In this document: in pieces, positions 31,675-42,194 of the stretch
Numbering within the stretch: the stretch's first letter is position 1
Layout: every line of letters begins with the position of its first letter
Assembly: GCA_023052935.1 (NCBI GenBank)
Contig: CM041294.1
Location: forward strand, 88,458,616-88,522,615
Direction: 5' to 3'
DNA from: Piezodorus guildinii
Taxonomy: Eukaryota > Arthropoda > Insecta > Hemiptera > Pentatomidae
DNA length: 64,000 nt
Notes under the pieces: generated by a model
Seen by the model: only the letters and a program-made list of their open reading frames with translations
What the model was told of the DNA's origin: nothing
Databases searched by the model: none
Program-made: the position numbers and the translations under genes

Positions 31675-32844
31675 GGCCATTCTCAGTAAAACGTACAATC
31701 GGGTGCGTTTTTCTTGAAAATATCAAAAGTTATATATTTCGTCCAACCTTTTTTTTTTGTCTCTATATGTGAAATCTGATCTGATGTAGCACTCAGCAGA
31801 GCTTGATTCGGTCTAATTATCAAAATAATCAATTCCACGAATAATTAATTAATTAAAAAAAAATTATTCAAGAAACCAGAAAGTGAGCTAATGAAGATCT
31901 AGTGGTGTGCCAATGATGAGTCGCTGAGCTAATGATTTTTGGAATGAACTCCCGAAGGTTTTTGACCGTCCAAAAGAGTAAGATAGTCCTCGCCTCTTTC
32001 ATTTGTTAAATATTTAAAAAAAATTGTTGCTATATACGATTTTGTATATACTGAGAGATTAGGATATATTGAGTACGATGAAGTGTGAACCAGAATATTT
32101 CTTCACACCAGAGCAGTAGGTTTAAAGGGAAATAAAAAAAACAAAAACAACCGTTTCATCAATCAACAACGGGTGCGTCAATGACGAATTGATTTTAATT
32201 GATTGGTTTTCCAAAACGTTTTCTCTCCAAAACAAAGTATCAAAATAAAGAAGTACATCAATCTACCCAGTAAGCTGAACCCTATCACGGACAAATAAAA
32301 AAAATAATTAATTAAAAATAACTATCAGAGGTAGAGTGTGTGCGACAATGACGGCCAATAAAAATACTCTCACTCACTAGCGTACGTCTTCCCTCCCTGC
32401 CACCGTGAAAGATACAGAAGGCGGTTACAAACCTTTTGGTTGGCTTACCGAAGGTGTAAAAGTTTCTGCGAGTCTTTTCCCGCCTTTTTATGACTTAGAT
32501 CACGGCGAGAAAACCCGTTTGGGGTGCACCAATGACGCAAAATCCCTTGGACGTTTTAGTTTTATTTTATTAACCGTTTTCACAACCTGCAATCCTGTAT
32601 TCTGAAACCATAAGGCAATGAACCAAACCAGTTAAATCTTTCCAGCACCTTGGCTGGGTACCACGTTGAAGTTGGCAAAGTTTGATTTGGACATCGTGAG
32701 CCAATGATGTTTCGGACATTTATTCAAATTATTTATACAGGAATAATTCATTCATTTGAACTTATGAATGTACACCAAGAAAATAACCAGTTTTAGTAAA
32801 GAAAATCATTTGGACAGCATTTGTACGTTTCGTTGAGAATGGCC
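31675..32844. mobile_element. Non-autonomous DNA transposon with about 24-bp TIRs
   Basis: The left end GGCCATTCTCAGTAAAACGT (31675) and the right end, whose complement is GGCCATTCTCAACGAAACGT (ending 32844), are near-perfect inverted repeats. The interior has no transposase. It repeats a CCAATGATG / TCAATGACG motif (about 31907, 32172, 32345, 32528, 32700). The superfamily is undetermined and target duplications are unclear. Confidence 0.6.
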
Positions 32845-33154
32845 TTTATACAGTTTTGGTCCTTACAGCATTTTACCTATGTAGACCTGAAAATTGTTTA
32901 AAAAATTTAAATCAACTGAAACTTATTGCAGGCAATAACAAGGGAGGTTAGAAAGGATGGCTCACGCTTAATTTTTTTTCTTGTTGCAGTCTTATTGTTG
33001 CATTACTTATAGAAATTTCAATCGGTTAAGTATTGACTTCTATTAAATATAAATTTTCAAAGAATGACTATCTTCAAGTTCAGCAATATTTAAAGCGGGA
33101 TTTCCTAAAAGGGACCCAATAAAAAATGATGAAACTTACACAGATTATATAGAG

Positions 33155-33945
33155 CAGTGTTTCCCGACTCGTATTCCGCGGACCCATGGGGGTCCACAGA
33201 CGATATCCAGGGGGCCCGTGAGATGTCCATTTTAAATAATTTTAAATTACCTAAACGAAAAGTTTTTGTGGAGCCTTGGCTTTCTAAAAATCTACACAGA
33301 CGAATTCAACATTATATGGGATTTAATTGCTAGTGTTTAAAATCACAACTTTAAAATTGGTCCAACACTTGGTTTTCTAACACTTCGAAAATAATGATCT
33401 TAAAGAACAGAAGACGTAAGATGTATTGCAGAATATAATGAACAATATTCGATTTCTTTATGAGTATTTGAATAAATACCTTCTTGTGTAAGTCTTAATT
33501 TCAGGATATTTTTATTCACTTAACTTAATTTTTTGCTACTATGGCAATCAAGCGATACCATAGTGGAATTCCTAAATTTTACCTGAATTAGCGCAGGCTC
33601 TGGCCCATCATTTTACGTTCCCTCTGAAGGAGGGCATAACAAAGGATTTATCACTCCCATTAAAAATTCTAGGACCATCTGCCAGGTTTAAAATTTCAGT
33701 TATTCATTGTTTCACAGCTTGAAGTAAACTCCTAGAGACTGGTTCTTTTTTCTTTATTTCCATTTCTCCTACTAGACCGTTTCTAGAATATACAGTTTCT
33801 GTAAAGGTATTCCCCATGCAATGTACGTTAGAGGGTGGCCTAGTCAAAATTTAAATATATATCTAATAATAGGATTTTGGGGGGTCCGTGTCAATGAATT
33901 GATTGTATGAAGGGGTCCGCCAAAATTTTATGTTGGAAACCAATG
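33155..33945. mobile_element. Non-autonomous hAT element
   Basis: Ends CAGTGTTTCCCGACTCG and, at the right, GTTGGAAACCAATG, typical hAT termini. They are flanked by perfect 8-bp duplications ATATAGAG (33147-33154 and 33946-33953). No transposase. Contains GGACCC...GGGTCC-rich subterminal repeats and a SINE-A copy (33530-33705). Confidence 0.8.
33530..33705 (-). repeat. SINE-A copy inside the hAT element
   Basis: Matches the SINE-A body (AGGAGGGCATAAC, CTCCCATTAAAAATTCTAGG) on the minus strand; the most diverged of the copies, so the host hAT is not very young. Confidence 0.65.
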
Positions 33946-34139
33946 ATATAGAGGTATATCAGTAATGTAGGATACAATTTTGTGGTTGAGACCCAGTTCG
34001 TTTTCAAAATCTGATACATTACACATTACTGCCTTGGATTCAGCTATTAAATTTTATCGTACAGTACTTATTATATAGAGGTATAATTGGTGTAAGTTTT
34101 ACGGCTTTAGTTGCGATATTTTAAATTTCTCTATAAATA

Positions 34140-34471
34140 AACCTCTAAACTACCTTTAATTTTATACTTTACAAAAGATAAACCATACCATCTTAATGAC
34201 ATTGATGAAGGATGGCTAAATATACAAGTTGGACGAATTTGATGACAAACTAAAGGATAAAAGAGAAAATTATGTTTTAATGTTTTTTTTGTTTTTTTTA
34301 ATATTAAGAACGGTAATATAAACGTATAATATACCGTTGGAAAGAGGAAGATTTTAGAAGAAATATTATCTGATACTCAAATTTGTAAAAGATAATATAA
34401 AGGGAGAGATAGAGAATAAACTTATTACTCATTAACAATTTAATCTAATTATATTATTTAATCTAAATCAT
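34140..34471 (-). repeat. Rep1 copy, left part, split by an RTE-like LINE
   Basis: Landmarks AAACTACCTTTAATTTTA, ATATACCGTTGGAAAG and AATTTAATCTAATTATATTA. It continues at 37137-37215 (TTTCCAACGAAAATGAGTAC), which is where the copy at 16860-17745 continues. The 12-bp duplication AATCTAAATCAT occupies 34460-34471 and 37137-37148. Confidence 0.75.
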
Positions 34472-37136
34472 CTCTTCATTTCACCCACTAGCTCGACCTC
34501 TTTTCCTGTCAGTGATTTTATATTCCAGGTTCCAAATCTTAGATCCTTATCCGTGCCACGTCGTTTCCGTTGAGACAGTCCATTTGTTCCGAGGCCATGT
34601 ATGTTGCTTTGAATCAGTTTTACTCCTTTACGGGTGATTGGCCCAGTAAAGAAGGATCCGTTACCTCGGGCCAACTGGGGTCATTTTATACCCGATGACC
34701 GATGGGTCTTCCCAGGGAAGGATGCCCTGAGGTGTATACTGTATATGTCCTTATGTTAGTGTTAATGTAAGGTGTACTGTTCTGGGAGTATTAGTGCAGT
34801 ATACTGAACTCGGGAAACCGGGGGAGTGTTAATCTCCTATAGCTGTACACTTCAGCTACCCCTGCGGCTTTTTTCAGATATTTCAGAGATGTGAAAGTAA
34901 TAAGAGGGGCAGAAATAGGCACAGATCATCTGCTGTTAGTCGCGGATACTAAGATCTTAAGAACCCGCAAGTCTTAAGCTAAAGTTTATGAAACAATAAA
35001 AGTTCGTGCTTTAGATGATCCTGATAAGAGAAAAATATATTCTTCCGAATTGGAAGAAAGTCTCAGAGTCCTGGATTTAGACGGAGACACAGAGAAACAA
35101 TGGAGTGCCCTCAAAATTTCCATCTTGAGAACCGCCAAAGAGGTCTGTGGCATACAAAAATTCACCTATAAAGGCAAACGCAGCAAATGGTGGAATGATG
35201 ATGTTAAGACGGTTATAAACCGAAAGAAGCAAGCATGGAAATCATATCAACGCCATAAGACACCCGATAACTGGGCTGAGTATAGAAGAACGAGGAATGA
35301 GGCCAAAGCAGTAGTAAAAGCACAAAAAAGAATATCATGGGAAGAATTCGGGAAGAGCCTAGATGAAAATCATAGAGAAAATATCAAAAAGTTTTGGCGT
35401 ACTGTGAAATTCTTGAAGGGCAAAAGAGCAAAGCCAGTTAGAAATGTTAAAGATAATAACGGTGAATTGCTGACAGAAACATCTAAAATATTAGAGAGAT
35501 GGCGTAGACACTACCTAGACCTCTTCGCTAATAAAGAAGCAGTTAGAGAACAAAGGGGACAGACGATCTACGAAGTCAGTGATGAACCCATTAACGAAGA
35601 AGAAGTAGAGCTGGCTCTTGAACAGTTAAAGACAGGGAAGGCTGCAGGCAGAGACAACATCGCCCCCGAGTTCCTGAAATATGGAGGACAAGAGCTCATT
35701 AAAGCATTGCAAGGGCTATTTCAGACGGTATGGGATACCAAAAGAATTCCGAAAGATTGGGAGTACAGTGTGATTATTCCTATTCACAAAAAAGGGAGTC
35801 AAACGGAATGTGCTAATTATAGACCAATTAGCCTCCTGTCCGTGGCATACAAAATGTACACGCACATTCTGGAGAAAAGGCTACGACGAATTGTGGAGGA
35901 ACAACTGGAAGAGGAGCAAGCAGGTTTTCGCCCTGGCAGGCAGACCCAGGATAATATCTTTGTCATAAGAAATATATTAGAAAAATCATGGGACAGAGAT
36001 AGAAGCACATATTTCGCATTCCTGGACCTAAAGGCTGCTTTCGACTCGGTCCCACGTCAAGAAATATGGAACGCCCTTGCAGCGAAAAATGTACCAATAG
36101 ATCTTATTTCCGCCATAGAATCTGTATACACTGATTCTAAAGGAGTGGTACGGATTAATGGAACAGAATCTGCACCTTTTCCCATTGATAGAGGAGTAAA
36201 GCAGGGAGACAGTCTGAGCCCTCTTCTGTTTACGGTGTTTATGGATGAGATCCATAAAATTTGTAAAAGGCGAACTGCCCGAACAGTGCTTGGTAAGTGG
36301 AACATGAGGACGATACTGAGCCAGTCACTGTTATACGCTGATGATATCGTCCTTATTTGCGATACGAAAGACGAATTACAGCAAGCTCTAATAGAATGGC
36401 AGGAAGAACTTCAGCGAAAGGGAATGACCATAAATGTCTCCAAGAGCAAGATACTGGTCCTGTCCCGAGATGAGGAGGAGACTGTGGAGGTGATTTGTAA
36501 CGGCGAGGCTCTCGAAGTAGTTGACAACTTTCTCTGCTTAGGCTGCAATATAAATAGGCAGGGAAAAATAGATTACGAAATTGCTAACAGGATTGCTAAA
36601 GCAAATCAAATCTATTACAGTATATGCAATAGTATTGTTGGCCATCGAGATGTGGGGCTAGAGACGAAGCTCCACATTTACAAATCTATATACCTCCCCA
36701 CTCTTACCTACGGGAGCGAGAGCTGGGTAATGCTGGACAAACAAATAAGCCGAATTACTGCAGCAGAAATGAGGTATTTAAGTAGGGTCGCAGGAAAAAC
36801 GAGAAGAGACCGCGTAAGAAATGAAGGAATTAGAGCGGAGCTGAAAATTCCTGCGCTGAAAACCATCCTCGAGAAGCGACAGCTAAAATGGTTCGGCCAT
36901 GTTTGTCGAATGAATGAGGACCGCGAACCCAGAAAAGTGTTGGAAGCTCGACCCACTGGTAAAAGGCCGCGCGGAAGGCCTAGGATTTTGTATGACGGAT
37001 ATATCCAGAAGATCGGAGGGAAAAGATTGCAGGAACTTAAACAACTCTGCAGAAATCGTGAAGCTTGGCAACGTTGGATCGAGGCCCCTCCACGCTAGTA
37101 AAGGCACATAGGAGGAAGATAAAGAAGAAGAAGAAG
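34472..37136 (+). mobile_element. RTE-like LINE with 5' inversion
   Basis: Bounded by 12-bp duplications. The first segment, 34472 to about 34868, is inverted. Its minus strand carries the 5' UTR and the endonuclease start, FGTWNIKSLTGKEVELVGEM. The rest is in sense orientation and starts in the last part of the endonuclease (RGAEIGTDHLLLVADTKI), so most of the endonuclease is missing. The element ends a few bases after its stop codon in a (GAA)n tail, as RTE elements do. This is the product expected of twin priming. Confidence 0.85.
34978..37098 (+). CDS. RTE-like reverse transcriptase, 5'-deleted ORF
   Basis: Open for 706 codons after an in-frame TAA at 34975-34977. No natural start is left, because the endonuclease was lost in the inversion. 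RT landmarks are KTGKAAGRDNIAPEFLKYGG, YRPISLLSVAYKMYTHILE, AGFRPGRQTQDNIF, FLDLKAAFDSVPR, GVKQGDSLSPLLFTVFMDE and LLYADDIVLICDT. The C-terminal block QLKWFGHVCRMNEDREPRK and a GKRPRGRPR segment follow. The catalytic aspartates (LKAAFD and YADD) are intact, so the copy is fairly young but cannot be autonomous. Confidence 0.88.
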   Translation, partial: AKVYETIKVRALDDPDKRKIYSSELEESLRVLDLDGDTEKQWSALKISILRTAKEVCGIQKFTYKGKRSKWWNDDVKTVINRKKQAWKSYQRHKTPDNWAEYRRTRNEAKAVVKAQKRISWEEFGKSLDENHRENIKKFWRTVKFLKGKRAKPVRNVKDNNGELLTETSKILERWRRHYLDLFANKEAVREQRGQTIYEVSDEPINEEEVELALEQLKTGKAAGRDNIAPEFLKYGGQELIKALQGLFQTVWDTKRIPKDWEYSVIIPIHKKGSQTECANYRPISLLSVAYKMYTHILEKRLRRIVEEQLEEEQAGFRPGRQTQDNIFVIRNILEKSWDRDRSTYFAFLDLKAAFDSVPRQEIWNALAAKNVPIDLISAIESVYTDSKGVVRINGTESAPFPIDRGVKQGDSLSPLLFTVFMDEIHKICKRRTARTVLGKWNMRTILSQSLLYADDIVLICDTKDELQQALIEWQEELQRKGMTINVSKSKILVLSRDEEETVEVICNGEALEVVDNFLCLGCNINRQGKIDYEIANRIAKANQIYYSICNSIVGHRDVGLETKLHIYKSIYLPTLTYGSESWVMLDKQISRITAAEMRYLSRVAGKTRRDRVRNEGIRAELKIPALKTILEKRQLKWFGHVCRMNEDREPRKVLEARPTGKRPRGRPRILYDGYIQKIGGKRLQELKQLCRNREAWQRWIEAPPR

Positions 37137-37249
37137 AATCTAAATCATAAGTTTCCAACGAAAATGAGTACACATTTTATTAAAATCAACTTAAAATATT
37201 TTAAGTTCTCTCTTAAGTTCTCTCGCTCACTCCCTTTTGAGAAGACAAC

Positions 37250-37382
37250 GAAGTATCCTTTACTTTTGTATTGGTTTCGCAAAGTTTCCTCCACTAATAG
37301 CTAAGCGTGGGCAAAACAATCGTTTAGGTATACATTGTTGGAAGAAACTTAGGCAAACCAATACAAAAGTAAAGGCTACTTC
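37250..37382. repeat. Small foldback hairpin
   Basis: Arms 37250-37293 and 37339-37382 are about 90% complementary (CCTTTACTTTTGTATTGGTT and its complement) around a 45-base loop. Could be a tiny MITE or a transcribed hairpin; no other copy was noticed. Confidence 0.5.
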
Positions 37383-37779
37383 AGTGTTTCCTTTTTGAAC
37401 GCCACCTTGTCAATTTTCCTGCTTTGTCCTATTTCATCCTGAATCCTAAGCTCAACTATTTGATAGAAAAGAACAGAATTGACACTCATCATAAGAAAAA
37501 TGCTGTCTGTGATTTTGTATAATGAATAAACATTTTAAGTAAAATTAAATAATGAGTAAAATGTTCGAGCAACCAACAGAAAAGTTGTAGGGAACATTGA
37601 ATTACTTTAAATACTCATTTAAGGAGGTATATAATAAATATAAAAAGGCTTTTTATGATGTAACGGTTTTACTGTCACACAAAACACGGAGGTAATTTAA
37701 TTATTAATATTAAGTTTTTACCTGCAACACTGAGGTAACCAACCAATTACCTGAAGTGTGTGTACTTTGTTGTGATGTG

Positions 37780-38265
37780 GTGAGCGGATAAAAAAAAAAT
37801 CTGGTGCGGGCAACACACGGCTTTCACTTACCTCCATTTTTAAAACCGATTAATGAATTATCAAATACAGTAAGAGAAAATATGGTGCGGACAGCACACA
37901 AATTTCACTTACCTCCGTTTTAAAAACCAATTAAAGAATTTTTAAATACAGTGAAAAATGAGTAAATACATATAAGAATTAATTAAATTGAGCTTTTATG
38001 GAAACATGTGTTTTATTTAAAAATCTATCATATTATTATCCAGAATAATCATTTAGTTTTATCGACTTTTCATCACTCTTAATCAACCTTTACAAGCTTG
38101 TGTATAATATAATATTTTTTCTAAAATTTTTAGCTTTCCAACGGTATATTATACATGTATATTGCTGTTCTTATGTTCGGAAAAAAATGCATTAAAAAAA
38201 AATATTTTTTCAGTTTTCTCCTTTGGTTGGATAACGAATTCGTTCAACATATATATTTATAATAG
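37780..38265 (+). repeat. Rep1 copy with duplicated left terminus
   Basis: AAATCTGGTGCGGGCAACAC at about 37798 is followed about 85 bp later by a diverged second terminus (ATATGGTGCGGACAGCACAC). The body then runs to GTTCAACATATATATTTA, where an antisense LINE begins. Confidence 0.72.
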
Positions 38266-38269
38266 AATA

Positions 38270-39735
38270 GAATAGAAAATAATCTTTATTCTGGGACATA
38301 GTCCCTTAAGAACAACAAATACGTAGAATTAAAGTATACAGTGTATCTGGCCAAAAGAACAAATCATCATGATTAATTCTTATTTACAATGGTGTAAGAA
38401 GTTATAAAATAAAAAAAGGAATATATCTATACAATAAAACAAAAGAGTAAAATAAATAAACTTCTTCAGATGCATACATTTGCTGAACAAAAATAAATTT
38501 AAAGAGATTAATAAATTAAGTTAGGTATGATCAATAAATAATATTTCCTTTTTACATTCAAAATCTGATGTTTGATATAAAACGACATTGCTGTTTGGGA
38601 ATACAGGAGGTATTGGAACAGTTGGGACTTGAATGACGATAGAGATGAAGCATGGCGGATATGAGTAGGTAGGGAATTGCAGAGATTTGCAGAGCGGACA
38701 AGAAAGGAATGATCAAAAGTTGTTCTATGGGTATGAATGTAAAGGTCAGAATGGCGAGACCAGATTGGAGAGGATCGAGAAGTTTTGATGTTTCGAGGAA
38801 GTCAGACAAGTGGGACTGAACTATTTTTCTAGTGGTTTGGAAAGGTTAGAGAGGATGGAAATTGGGCGATAGTCTTTAGGGGATATGGGGTTAGGGATTT
38901 TATTGATAGGATGGACTATTTCTTTTTTCCAATTGGTATGAAATGTGGAATTTTGGAGTGAAAAAATATAAATGAAGAGAAGAACTGGTAGGATGTCGGG
39001 AAGGCATAATTTTAGTAATTTAACAGGTATTCCATCTATTCCTGTGGAGTTGGTATGAGATTTCATAATTGAGGAAATAAGTTCGGTTGGAATTGAGGAA
39101 AATTCGGAAGAAGGTGATGAAGAATTATCAGAGAGGCAGAAGAAAAGTAAGAATTTAATTTATCGGGTGAGACTTGAAAAACTGGCGAGGAAGACAGTTG
39201 GCGAAGGAGTGTCCATTTTGATTTGGAATCCGGTGCAGAGGAGAGGGTTGTAAACAAGTAGTTAGATTTTGCTTGTCTGATAGTTGCCTGAGTCAGATCG
39301 TGGAGTGCCCTGAACGCTTGATAGTCGTCTGTTAGTCTAGTACGTCTAACGCGTCTACGGGCTGCCTCACGCCTCTTTTGTAAGTCTTTTATTTCTGGAC
39401 TCATCCAAGGAGCAGGACGGCGACGGAAGGCACAGGTTTTGAGTGGGGCATGTTTGTCGAGGATACTGAGGAGATTGGAGGTGAGAATATCAACCAATGA
39501 ATCGATTGAGGAGCAGACATAGATTTTATTCCAATCCAAGGATTCAATATCGGGTAAAATATTTTCTCGGGTAAGGTAATATCATTTAGGTTTCGGAAAG
39601 TTGCTGCTTTGGGAAGGAACGCTGAAGTTTGGAAATTGTATGAAATTTGGATAAGGTCATGAGATGAAAGGAACGGAACAGGCAATTGAGAAGAGGAAAG
39701 AAGGTTTTGCGCAGAATCAATGATTTGTAGGTTTG
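38270..39735 (-). mobile_element. CR1-like LINE, decayed but long copy (family K)
   Basis: On the minus strand, in order: endonuclease-RT linker (39063-39539: HAPLKTCAFRRRPAPWMSPE), RT start (38821-39066: STGIDGIPVKLLKLC, SPKDYRPISILSN), then a jump to the C-terminus (38558-38830) with loss of the catalytic palm. The 3' family mark TTATTCTGGGACATAGTCCC is near 38290. Inactive. Confidence 0.78.
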
Positions 39736-40540
39736 TTTAGGTTTTAAGGCGTAAAACCCTAAGGTCATCAACGCCTAGACACTATATGCATATTCAACCT
39801 TTATAAGAAAGAACTATTAGGTAATGGGTGATTGAGAGAAAGAAAGAAAAAAAAATAAAGAAAAAAATAAATAAAGAAAGAAAAAAAATATTTTTATGTA
39901 AACAATAGTTTAAAAAGCTAATACTAGTAATGCTAACTGACTAGGAATGGTCTTTATAATTTCGATAATAATGACTGCTCCTTAAGAAAATCAAAAACTA
40001 ATTCAATGGTTTTCTCTCTATCACCCAGCACCGCTAAAATATTCGGGCTTGGTCCAATTTTATTCAGGTGTGATGAATAATAAGGACATTCTTGAAAAAT
40101 ATGCCGAATGGTAAGGGTTCCATCACAGTGCTGGCATCGGGGCACCGGCTGCCTAGCAAAAAGATAAGATAAGTGCGTCAGCCGCGAGTGTCCTATCCTT
40201 AGCCGCGTCAACGCGACCTCCTCCCTCCGGCTGCTACGGCTAGATGTAGACCAGGGTTTCACTGTTTGTTTTATATGCTTCAGTTTGCTTACCTTGCTAT
40301 CGTCCCACATTTTCTGCCATCGGTCATCTTCTTGCTTTCTGAGCGGTTCACTGAGTTCAGACGGTGTCAAGATGGCTGCTCCTCTCCCTGGCAGTGTGAG
40401 CGCCTGCTTCGCTGCCCGGTCCGCAAGCTCGTTACCGGTAATTCCCACGTGGCTCGGCACCCACACGAAGCTTACCGACTTGCCCAGGTTTCGCAACGCA
40501 GCTATATGAGAGTGAGTGCGAACTAGTATGGGATGAATGA
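39736..40540 (-). mobile_element. I-type LINE 3' end with RNase H domain
   Basis: The minus-strand frame 39954-40533 encodes the end of an RNase H fold (SFVWVPSHVGITGNELADRA) and a terminal CQHCDGTLTIRHIFQEC zinc finger. These are features of the I/R1-like LINEs that carry RNase H. The 3' UTR has a long T/A-rich tract (39840-39910) and ends near TTGATGACCTTAGGG (complement at about 39760). The 5' side stops at or next to the mariner insertion at 40543. Confidence 0.8.
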
Positions 40541-40542
40541 TA

Positions 40543-41441
40543 TTGGGTTGATGCAAAATTAATGCAGGTTTTTAGTAGGTATTGTAAATACGCCATATCT
40601 TTACTTTAACCATATATATTTAATCAAAATAATTTCCATCTGAATCAATGCACTTTTGCCAACGTTCAACAAGCTTTCTTATTCCACCAGAAAAAAAATC
40701 CGAATCCCTGGACTCAATGAAATTACGAAAAGAATTTTCAATGTCGTCCTGGTTTTGAAATTTTTTCTCCCTCAAAAAGTTGTCCAGATGCATGAAAAAG
40801 TGGAAGTCTGTAGGAGAGAGGTCAGGTGAATAAGGCGGATGTTGGAGAACTTCGTAGCCCAACTCGTGCAGTCGTCGAAGCGTTGGTTGTGCAACGTGTG
40901 GTCTGGCGTTATCGTGGAGCAGAATCGGCCCCTTCCGATTCATCAATGCTGGGCAAAGACGTTGCAATTTTTGAGTTCCGAGTTCCGCCGCCATTTCTCG
41001 TGTGGTTTTGGTTGGGTCTTCTTCCACTTTTGACCTCAGCTGGTCGTTGTCCAGAGCAAGATGACGGCCCCGACCTTCCTTGTCTTCGAGGTCGAAATCT
41101 CCTCTGCGAAACTTCTGGAACCAACGCTGCACCGTGCACTCATTAATAGCCCCCTGACCCCACACTTCATTAATATTACGAGCCGTTTGCGCAGCGCTGC
41201 GCCCTAATTTAAATTCGTAAAAATAAATTTGACGAAAATCGCACTTTGACATTTTCGATTCAAGACCTTTGAACACACTGAACAAAACGATTTTACTAAA
41301 CAAATTCATGGTGAAAGAGAGGGTATCAGATAAGGTTTGTTTTGGTATAATAATGATCAATGTTAGGATTAGCTTTGTTTACACAATTGGAATTAAGATA
41401 TTGCAATAGAGGAAACCTGCATTAATTTTGCATCAACCCAA
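40543..41441 (-). mobile_element. Internally deleted mariner element
   Basis: 29-bp perfect terminal inverted repeats (40543-40571 and 41413-41441; outer bases TTGGGTTGATGCAAAATTAA) flanked by TA on both sides. The element is 899 bp, about 400 bp short of a full mariner. Inserted in or beside the RNase H LINE. Confidence 0.93.
40620..41252 (-). pseudogene. Mariner transposase with internal deletion
   Basis: An open frame of 210 residues starts MSKCDFRQIYFYEF. It keeps the N-terminal DNA-binding half (CTVQRWFQKFRRGDFDLED) and the C-terminal catalytic part with LLHDNARPHVA and YSPDLSPTDFHFF. The middle, including the first catalytic aspartate, is deleted in frame after ELGTQ. Mariner transposases are about 345 residues, so about 135 are missing. 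It could still bind its terminal repeats but cannot cut. Confidence 0.9.
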
Positions 41442-41629
41442 TATGTAGGTCAAGCCAAGTGTCGGAATAATGAGTGTGATGAGTTGGATGGTATGGAACG
41501 ATGAACAAGTGAAGAGAGAAAAATAGGTTATCTAGGTATTGCATTAAAGTATTAAATAATATAAGCTGTCTAGTATAAAGGTGTTTTATTTCACTGCCTA
41601 ATAACTCTATAACTATTATACTTCAGAGA

Positions 41630-41915
41630 AAGGAATTTTTAAATATCGGCATTTAAGCCCTGTCAGACTATTTCAATCAGAATGAAACCTACATGATATA
41701 AAAGCCCGTCCAATTTTACATTGATATAGCGAGTTTAATCAAAATCGTGAAAGCTGTTTTCGAGAAAATCGAAAAGTGGCTCTTCTGGTTAGCTGATTTT
41801 GATGAAAAAGTTGCATCTCAGGCGTATAGTTGTTTTAAATAAGGAATTAAAAATCGTGAAACGGGTATTCACGATCGCAATACTTTCCCTTGCTATATAT
41901 TTTATATATAGCTAA
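41630..41915 (+). repeat. Rep1 copy, internal and right part
   Basis: ATATCGGCATTTAAGCCCTG to CAATACTTTCCCTTGCTATA, with an internal deletion that removes the CA-rich part. Followed by a (TA)n tract at 41917-41963. Confidence 0.72.
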
Positions 41916-41967
<52 letters not shown>

Positions 41968-42120
41968 AACTTTATTGCAACTTAGACGTTATATGTCGTT
42001 TCCTTATAGACCTAGCCGCCATTTCTCTCTGTCCTTATAATCTTCCTCAGTGAGGCCCCTAGCCGCCCATAGCTTCATGCAGCCCTTTTCCGGTCTACCA
42101 ACATGGTACATGATGAGGAA
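41916..42120 (-). mobile_element. LINE 3' end with (TA)n tail
   Basis: The minus strand carries a short terminal coding scrap, the AATAAAG-like TTGCAATAAAGTTGTT and then a (TA)n tail of about 47 bp. Only the end of the element is present; its clade is uncertain (RTE-like at a guess). Confidence 0.45.
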
Positions 42121-42194
42121 TGAAATAAAAAATATTGTTACTTGTTAAAGAACAATGGTTTCATAAACTAATTGATTGTTGATATTTGTTGCAG

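Larger units (their letters stand above)
32930..34130. repeat. Rep2 foldback copy split by a hAT element
   Basis: Left arm 32930-33146 and right parts 33954-34130 match Rep2 (AATGATGAAACTTACACAGATTA on one side, TATAGAGGTATAATTGG on the other). The split is the hAT insertion at 33155-33945. Confidence 0.65.

Noticed and set aside
40826..41146. Plus-strand open frames across the mariner
   Set aside because: Shadows of the minus-strand transposase frame.
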